Part shown: in pieces, positions 58,489 through 64,000 of the stretch
Layout: each line of letters opens with the position of its first letter
How positions within the stretch are numbered: position 1 is the stretch's first letter
DNA from: Rheum nobile
Lineage: Eukaryota; Streptophyta; Magnoliopsida; Caryophyllales; Polygonaceae
Direction of reading: 5' to 3'
Assembly: GCA_027886185.1 (NCBI GenBank)
Contig: WOAB01000527.1
Coordinates: 1,302,001-1,366,000 of the forward strand
DNA length: 64,000 nt
The notes under the pieces: generated by a model
What the model was told of the DNA's origin: nothing
Seen by the model: only the letters and a program-made list of their open reading frames with translations
The model's database searches: none
Program-made: the position numbers and the translations under genes

Positions 58489-61051
58489 GCTGTACGAGAT
58501 TTCTTTTCTTCGTTGTCGGTGAGACATCGGACGCCGAAGCGACGTTCGAGGCGGAGACGTGGTGTGACTGAGTCGGCACGTCAGCGCGCGACACTCGTTA
58601 GTAGCGAGATTTTAGACGCCGCGCAGCCGTCCTCACCACCCGCCCACGATGATGTGGTTATGGAGGACGTCTACGTCACGACTACTCGTTCCCCGTCGGA
58701 TGATGATGATGAGAACATAGATCGGGATTATGTGGAGTCTTTCGATCCCATTTTGACGGCTGAGGATGATCCTATTTTGACGGCTGAGGATTTGGGGAGG
58801 GATGACGCACCCCCAGTTGCCTCTCCCCCTCCCGTTCCAGAACCGGTTTTGGATTCCGCTCCTGCACCGGATACCGCACCAGATATTGCAACAAGTCCTA
58901 TTTTAGGCACCGCTCCGTGGATGCCGGGAGGGCCACGTAGACCTACCCTCCCTGCTGGCTACCCGACCCATATCGCCTTCGCGATATGGGAGCTGACTGA
59001 TGTCGAGCCAACTGCTGCTCCTGGTGCACCACTCGATCCCGTTGCCCCTCCGGCTAGGGCACAGGGTAGGGGACGCGGAGGACGGGCTCCTGTGGAGGAT
59101 GCTCATGTCAAGGATGCTGTTGTCGAGGATGCTCCTCTTAGAGGGCTTAGGCGCTGCCATGCAGAGCATGATTTGGTACGTATTTTCTTTTTAACATTAC
59201 ATATTTTATTTTTTCATATTTATCCCAATTAATATAAATATATCCTAAATATAATTTCTTATTTTAGACGAGGAATGTTCTGAAGGTGCGTGTCCGGAAG
59301 GCACACTATCGGACTCTGGAGGAGCACGCAGTAGAGGGCCCGGATACGTGGTGGGGGATAGCACAGTGCAGTGGCATCACTGCTCTCGGGTCGCTTGAGT
59401 ATGGGCGGATGGACGCTTGCCTGATTTCGGCATTTGTCGAGCGATGGCACCCCGAGACGAACTCGTTCCATTTTCCATGGGGGGAGATGCCGATCACATT
59501 GCACGATATACATCAGATTCTCGGGCTGCCCATCGACGGGAGGAGCATGACATCCGAGATGGCCGACGAGGAGGTCATGCAGCGCATTGCCACTGCATTC
59601 GGTATCCAGCTGACCGACATTGCACGGTGGTACAAAAATGGCGGAGTTCCATTGGGTTTCCTCCTGAGCCGACTGCCACCTATGATGCAGGCTCCCGAGA
59701 GGGACGAGGGACTGATTGCGTCTTTCTACCTACTTACACTTCTCGGCACGACTGTCCTGGTGGACAAGTCGACGAATGCCGTGAAGCACGAGTGGATGGC
59801 GCTCCTGTTTGATCACGAGTTCACGGGTTGCTATGCATGTGGAGCAGGTGTCCTGGCCGTTCTGTACAGGAACCTGGGACATGCTTCCCGTCGCGGGACG
59901 CAAGGCATTGTCGGTTGTGGTCTTCTTCTGAGGGTAAGTTTATTGTTTTAATTACTAATTTTAATTATTGTTTTGCAGGCTTGGATTTGGGCATACTTTT
60001 TCCATTTCCAAGGACATCATGTGATGGACCCGGAGTCAATGGCAGACGCTCGGGCAGCCATGAGAGATGGCAAAGAGGCGCCCCAGGGACGTGATCCCGA
60101 GCGATTGGTCGCCATACGCCGCATCCTAGACGGCATCCGATACGAGGAGGTAATTTATAACGATTTATTTTTACGTCTTTTTCATATAATGTAACGTACA
60201 TTATATTTAGATGATTTAGATATTCCTTAATTACTTACAGATACGGTGGACCCCATGGCCCGGATTGGACGTTCATGCACCCTTGTACGCCACTTCGCGG
60301 TTCCGAGGCATACTGGAGTGCCTTGATGTGCATGAGCCGTACCTTCCAGACCGCGTCCTCAGGCAATTCGGATATGTACAGGGGATCCCGCCCGTGCCAC
60401 CTAGGCCCATCAAGTGCGTTCGGTCATTTGAGCTGCAAAAGTACGAGGTGGACTTTCAGCCGGACCTTTTAGGAGCATGGGATGCCGATCCGAGACCTCT
60501 CATCGAGCTGGACGTGCAGGATTTGGCGACGTCGTTCTGGGATGTCACTGACGACTACTTGGACTGGCTGGACGACGTGTCTCATGTGCTCGTGGATCCC
60601 AGGACCCCTAGATAGGATCGTCCGACGGAGCCTGTCCATCCACCTCCTCCCGTCGACACTCTTGCGGTAAGATAAATTTGTTTACTTTTTAGTTCTTGTT
60701 GTTATCTTTTATTTTTGCTAATGCATGGAATTTTCAATACAGCGGAGCCAGTTAGTTTCTGGTGAGATGCGTAGATTTCTGTTGGAGCCGGAGAGTAGGC
60801 CGACGAATTTTGTTGCACTGGTCGAACGATGGTTTCACCAGTTGACTAATCAGACTCCACCGATGGCCCTCGCCCCACCGCGTGCATCCCAGTTGTTTCG
60901 GGATTCTATGCACGAGGAAGGTCAGGGGAGTGGGGTCGGTTCACCCCTGAGGATGGCGACTGAGCGGGAAGCGGATGAGCGCGAGGCTCGTGATCGAGAG
61001 GTGGCTAAGCGTCTACAGAGAGCAGAATTAGAATCTAGCGACGATGATTAG
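58489..61051 (+). CDS. Plant mobile domain (PMD/MAIN-like) transposon-type gene
   Basis: Exons 58489-59175, 59268-59933, 59979-60149, 60241-60666 and 60743-61051 all meet at GT-AG sites in phase 0. The first is basic then proline- and acid-rich (TPKRRSRRRRG, DDDDENIDRDYVESFDPI). Exon 2 begins the PMD fold: VEGPDTWWGIAQCSGITALG, SFHFPWGEMPITLHDIHQIL, GLPIDGR, YLLTLLGTTVLVD, LYRNLGHASRRG. Exon 3 has AWIWAYFFHFQGH, and exon 4 IRWTPWPGLDVH and PDRVLRQFGYVQGIP. The last exon ends in an acidic coiled segment (READEREARDREVAKRLQRA). PMD proteins occur both in host regulators (MAIN, MAIL1) and in mobile elements; the setting here favours the latter. One TAG (60613-60615) interrupts exon 4, yet the frame continues. 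Molecular function is unknown. The N-terminus is uncertain. Confidence 0.8.
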
Positions 61052-61149
61052 TCCGATATTGTATTTATGGATGTTTGTATGTACTGACTATGGTCGTTAG
61101 TTTATTTCGACACTCCCACTATTTTGTCGTTTTTGTTTATCGCTTCTAT

Positions 61150-61200
61150 TGCATAATATAACTATAGTATATAATCATATCATATAACCACTGCCAATAT
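61150..61200. repeat. Short piece of TATA minisatellite downstream of the PMD gene
   Basis: ATAATATAACTATAGTATAT then AATCATATCATATAACCA uses the same words as the 8735-11075 array. More pieces follow near 61608-61665 (TTATATCCTATAGTTATATG). Confidence 0.7.
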
Positions 61201-61264
61201 AGGATACACACCCGCTATAACCTAAACACTACACCCTAAATTCAAAACAGACAGGCCCTCTGAA

Positions 61265-61430
61265 ATATGCGCCTAAAAAGGGAGCACCGCAAGCCATAAT
61301 CAGGCGCGTAAATAACCCCTACCTTTCCGCTTCATGGAGATAGCACGCCCACTTATGGTGCACAATGCGCTTTCATTTGGTGTGCAGTGCTTTTTAAGTG
61401 GTGTGCAATGCGCCTCTATCTAGCGCATGA
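61265..61430. repeat. GCGCC word cluster downstream of the PMD gene
   Basis: ATGCGCCTAAAAAGGGAGC, CAGGCGCGTAAA, GTGCACAATGCGCTTTC, GTGTGCAGTGC and GTGTGCAATGCGCCTC are present as partial inverted words. They echo the cluster at 57105-57365 on the other side of the PMD gene. Confidence 0.55.
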
Positions 61431-61810
61431 GTGTGATTGAGATTTGGATTGTCTTTTTGGGTATAGGGTTTATGATTTAGGGTTTAGGATATTATACTAT
61501 AATGTATGATATTAAAAGATTTAAGTCACATAAAGGATTGGGCCTATGTATATATGACCCTAAACTTGTAAAAACGTTTTGAAAAATAATAAGTGGTATG
61601 TACTTTGGTTATATATAGTGTTATATCCTATAGTTATATGGTTGCATCGTATATGATTATCCTTAAACACTAAGTATTATATCCTATGAAGTTATAACTT
61701 GGAATTATAATTTCTTAAGACAAAAGTCTTATGAAGTTATGAGGTGATAAGACAAGGTGTTATGAAATTATAACATGAACTTTATATTTACGACAAATCG
61801 TTTCGATAAA

Positions 61811-61882
61811 CAAGTGATAACTTCTTAAGAAATTATAATTCCAATCCATGGAATTATAATTTTCTTAAGAAGTTATCACTTG
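61811..61882. repeat. Perfect-looking palindrome of 72 bp
   Basis: Left arm CAAGTGATAACTTCTTAAGA then AATTATAATTCC and right arm GGAATTATAATT then TTCTTAAGAAGTTATCACTTG are inverse with one extra T. The loop is AATCCAT. Confidence 0.9.
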
Positions 61883-61884
61883 TA

Positions 61885-62166
61885 TTATACATTAATGGGA
61901 TATGACAAAGTCTTATGAAGTTATAATGCGATAAGACTATGTGTTATGAAGTTATAACATGAACTTTATACTTACGGTATAGCATGAAGTATGACGAAGT
62001 CAATATTTATAGGTTATAATACTATATTATTGTAATTTCTTAAGAATTTATCACTTGTATTATACATTAATGGGATATGACAAAGTCTTATGAAGTTATA
62101 ATGCGGTAAGACTATGTGTTATGAAGTTATAACATGAACTTTATACTTACGGTATAACATGAAGTA
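61885..62166. repeat. Direct duplication of about 175 bp
   Basis: The block TATACATTAATGGGATATGA then CAAAGTCTTATGAAGTTATA through TTATACTTACGGTATA(G/A)CAT occurs near 61891-61990 and 62064-62163 with only a few differences. Confidence 0.85.
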
Positions 62167-62454
62167 TTGGGCCTACTTTGGGCCATTTCATGCATTTTTT
62201 ATACTATTGGGCCTAGTTTGGGCCATTTCATGCGTTTTTGTACTATTGGGCTTAGTTTGGGCCCATTATGCGTTTTTTGTACTATTGGGCCTAGTTTGGG
62301 CCATTTCATACGTTTTTTGTACTATTGGGCCTAGTTTGGGCCATTTCATGCGTTTTTTGTACTATTGGGCCTAGTTTCGGCCCATTATGCGTTTTTGTAC
62401 CATTGGGCCTAGTTTGGGCCCATTATGCGTTTTTGTACTATTGGGCCATTTCAT
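62166..62454. repeat. Minisatellite of about 40-bp units with TGGGCC
   Basis: About seven units carry TATTGGGCCTAGTTTGGGCC then CATTTCATGCG or CATTATGCG and TTTTTTGTAC. TGGGCC words occur about twice per unit. Open frames inside it are artefacts. Confidence 0.9.
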
Positions 62455-62486
62455 CCATATTTAATGAATATAATATTAAATGCATA

Positions 62487-62762
62487 CTAGTACATGTCAT
62501 CCGAAAAATACATATATAAAACAAAAAAATATAATATTCCTAAGTACATTATGAAGGATGTGGTGCCTACCAGCCGATATTCTGGATAGACATTCGTTTG
62601 ATTTAATACAACAATGAAACTCTTCTGAGGATCACGTCGCATAGCTTCTGCTCTTTCTAATGCTGAATTTACAACATCTCCAGCATCATCAGAGGAATAT
62701 GAGCTATCAGTTGATGTCGAACTATCGCTGATTACTATAACATTTCTGGACGACGAAGCCAT
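62487..62762 (-). CDS. Small serine-rich protein, possible B3-domain N-terminus (fragment)
   Basis: From the likely ATG at 62762 the protein reads MASSSRNVIVISDSSTSTDS then SYSSDDAGDVVNSALERAEA and PQKSFIVVLNQTNVYPEYRL. FIVVLNQTNVYPEYRL resembles the first strand of plant B3 domains (F.VVL...NVYP..YRL). A donor (CGGCTG|GTAGGC) follows at once, near 62568, but the downstream sequence is the TGGGCC minisatellite, and no second exon is seen. The frame therefore ends 62487 as open intron sequence. It is divergently oriented to the GRF-finger gene, sharing the inverted repeat between them. Confidence 0.4.
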   Translation of the reverse strand: MASSSRNVIVISDSSTSTDSSYSSDDAGDVVNSALERAEAMRRDPQKSFIVVLNQTNVYPEYRLVGTTSFIMYLGILYFFVLYMYFSDDMY

Positions 62763-62903
62763 ACTCTGCAACGACCTTGATATCCCGGATCTGAAATATG
62801 AAATCACAAGCTATAAACTAAAAAAATTAATTTAAGGAAAGATGAATAATGTAACCAAGAAGCATACCTTAAGCTTTTTCGTTTTGATAAGGATGTTTTG
62901 GAT

Positions 62904-63189
62904 ATGGATATGAAGTTGAAGTCGGATACTTATAGGGTGAGATTTAGCCGTTGGAAATTCAGCCCGTTATACACGCCAAAATCAGGCGCATGTAACGGTC
63001 GTTTTTTCAAACGGCTAAATCTTGCACGCCATATTTTGGCGTGCAGGTACGCGCCATTATATGGCGTGCAAGATTTAGCCGTTTGAAAAAACGACCGTTA
63101 TATGCGCCTGATTTTGGCGTGTGTAACGGGCAAAATTTCCAACGGCTAAATCTCACCCTATAAGTATCCGAATTCAACTCCATATCCAT
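62904..63189. repeat. 286-bp near-perfect inverted repeat between divergent genes
   Basis: The left arm (62904-63041) and right arm (about 63053-63189) are inverse copies with about eight or nine differences in 138 bp. Each arm carries ACGCCAAAATCAGGCGC and GATTTAGCCGTT words. The centre holds the nested palindromes GCACGCCATATTTTGGCGTG with C, and CGCCATTATATGGCG. The repeat lies between the start codons of the minus-strand gene (62762) and the plus-strand GRF gene (63263), so each arm could serve as a promoter of one gene. Its transcript would form a long hairpin. Confidence 0.93.
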
Positions 63190-63262
63190 CGATTTAGTAA
63201 CGCTAATTTTTCATATTAATGGATTTATGATATTTGTAGGAAACCAAACAGTACAATAAATA

Positions 63263-63699
63263 ATGACATCTTCATCAAAATCATCAACAAACGCAGATAG
63301 GCTATGCTACTGTAATTTGAAAGCCGTTGTTCGAACTTGGGATTTGCAGTGGAACTACGGAAGGAGGTATTGGGGATGCCCAGAAGTGGGGTGTCGTTTC
63401 AGGGAGTGGATTGATCCAATGTACGAGGACAGGGCACACGCGGTTATTCGACAACAATGGCAGGAAAAACAAGATCTTGTTAAGAAAAATCAAGAACTTG
63501 TTAAAGATCTTGATAACATTCGTAGGTATAACTTCAATCTATTAAATGATGTACATCGTAGGTGATTAATGTCGTGTCTTTTGTGTAATGTTGTTTATGT
63601 ACTATCAACCTTTGTAGGGAGCAAGCAAATTTAGCAAAGCAGAGATATCATATGAAGCGAACGTTCACCAGAGACTACCCTAATTTCTTCAAACGCTAA
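63263..63699 (+). CDS. GRF-type zinc-finger protein with coiled coil
   Basis: Two exons (63263-63561 and 63618-63699) joined by GT-AG encode 126 residues. The N-terminus MTSSSKSSTNADRLCYC leads into CNLKAVVRTWDLQWNYGRRY then WGCPEVGCRFREWID, the GRF-type finger (CxC, C, C with GRxYWGCP). Residues about 65-110 are a coiled coil (QEKQDLVKKNQELVKDLDNI), and the basic tail ends RTFTRDYPNFFKR. Small GRF-finger proteins of this type are frequent in plant repeat elements. GRF fingers elsewhere bind single-stranded nucleic acid. The start codon follows directly after the inverted repeat. No damage is seen. Confidence 0.85.
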
Positions 63700-64000
63700 A
63701 GCAGTGTCATATCTTTTCTCTAGTTTTTTCTAAGTTTATGATCAATTTGTATTGTTTTCTGTATTGTGTGCTAAATGTGGTTGTAGTCAAACAACATAAT
63801 GAACAATGTGTATTGTCTTCTAGGTTGATGATCATTTTGTATTATTCTTATAAAGATTAATACAAGTTGGGCTACACAATAGGGGTAGCCCTCCCCTAAT
63901 ATATTACACTTTACACATTTTTTACATCCAATATCACTAAGGTGAATAAACTAAACTGGAGGATTAGGTGGACGATTATATCTGGTGCGGTATTCTCGAA
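63700..64000. other. Sequence downstream of the GRF-finger gene
   Basis: This contains the probable 3' UTR of the GRF gene and AT-rich sequence with a repeated TTGTATTGT and TGATCA(A/T)TTTGTATT phrase. Nothing else is recognisable before the window ends. Confidence 0.45.

Noticed and set aside
62159..62374. 71-codon frame with WAISCVF repeats
   Set aside because: It is a translation of the TGGGCC minisatellite.

Overview
This is repeat-rich eukaryotic nuclear DNA from a flowering plant, probably a eudicot. It has AT-rich intergenic sequence, GT-AG introns, plant HD-Zip and STABILIZED1 genes, a plant initiator tRNA-Met gene, and plant-type Helitrons, hAT elements, L1-type LINE, SINEs, MITEs and PMD (plant mobile domain) genes. 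I cannot name the species from sequence alone.

Only five loci look like ordinary host genes. They are the 5' part of a glutaredoxin-domain gene at the left edge (1-552, minus); a STABILIZED1/PRP6 splicing-factor gene (15073-19539, minus); tRNA-iMet (34726-34797, plus); a three-exon HD-Zip I transcription factor (46215-47852, minus); and a five-exon, probably secreted, aldose 1-epimerase (51983-56150, minus). The remainder is almost entirely mobile or repetitive DNA. The STA1-like gene is split by a 1,381-bp hAT element with a perfect 8-bp target duplication. The element lies exactly between the codons for the N-terminal ubiquitin-like domain and the PRP6-type TPR/HAT-repeat body.

Layout: 1.39-2.27 kb has a MITE and a SINE. 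2.67-~8.7 kb is a Helitron with part of the RepHel N-terminus. 8.7-14.1 kb holds a 2.3-kb TATA-rich minisatellite, repeated about 120-bp modules, and two arrays of short perfect palindromes. 15.1-19.5 kb is STA1 with its hAT insertion. 19.8-30.56 kb is a second Helitron with both termini, carrying an unrecognised damaged gene. 31.9-32.3 kb is a 404-bp (GATA)n array. 34.7-36.6 kb has tRNA-iMet, two short DNA transposons, and a decayed copy of the HD-Zip gene's last exon. 37.75-45.63 kb is a full-length but dead LINE with a SINE nested at the start of ORF2. 46.2-47.9 kb is the HD-Zip gene. 52-56 kb is the epimerase, with a TRIM-like mini-retrotransposon and a tandem duplication in its introns. 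57.1-64 kb is a PMD-encoding element complex ending in a divergent gene pair (B3-like fragment and GRF zinc finger) separated by a 286-bp near-perfect inverted repeat.

The most unusual theme is the recurrence of three things together at several places: a TATA-rich minisatellite, arrays of short GC-cored palindromes whose arms differ from locus to locus, and, at the right end, intact-looking PMD and GRF-finger genes. At 11.2 and 13.8 kb the same flanking module is followed by different palindrome words. This suggests one mobile system whose palindromic sites diversify, but that link is inference.
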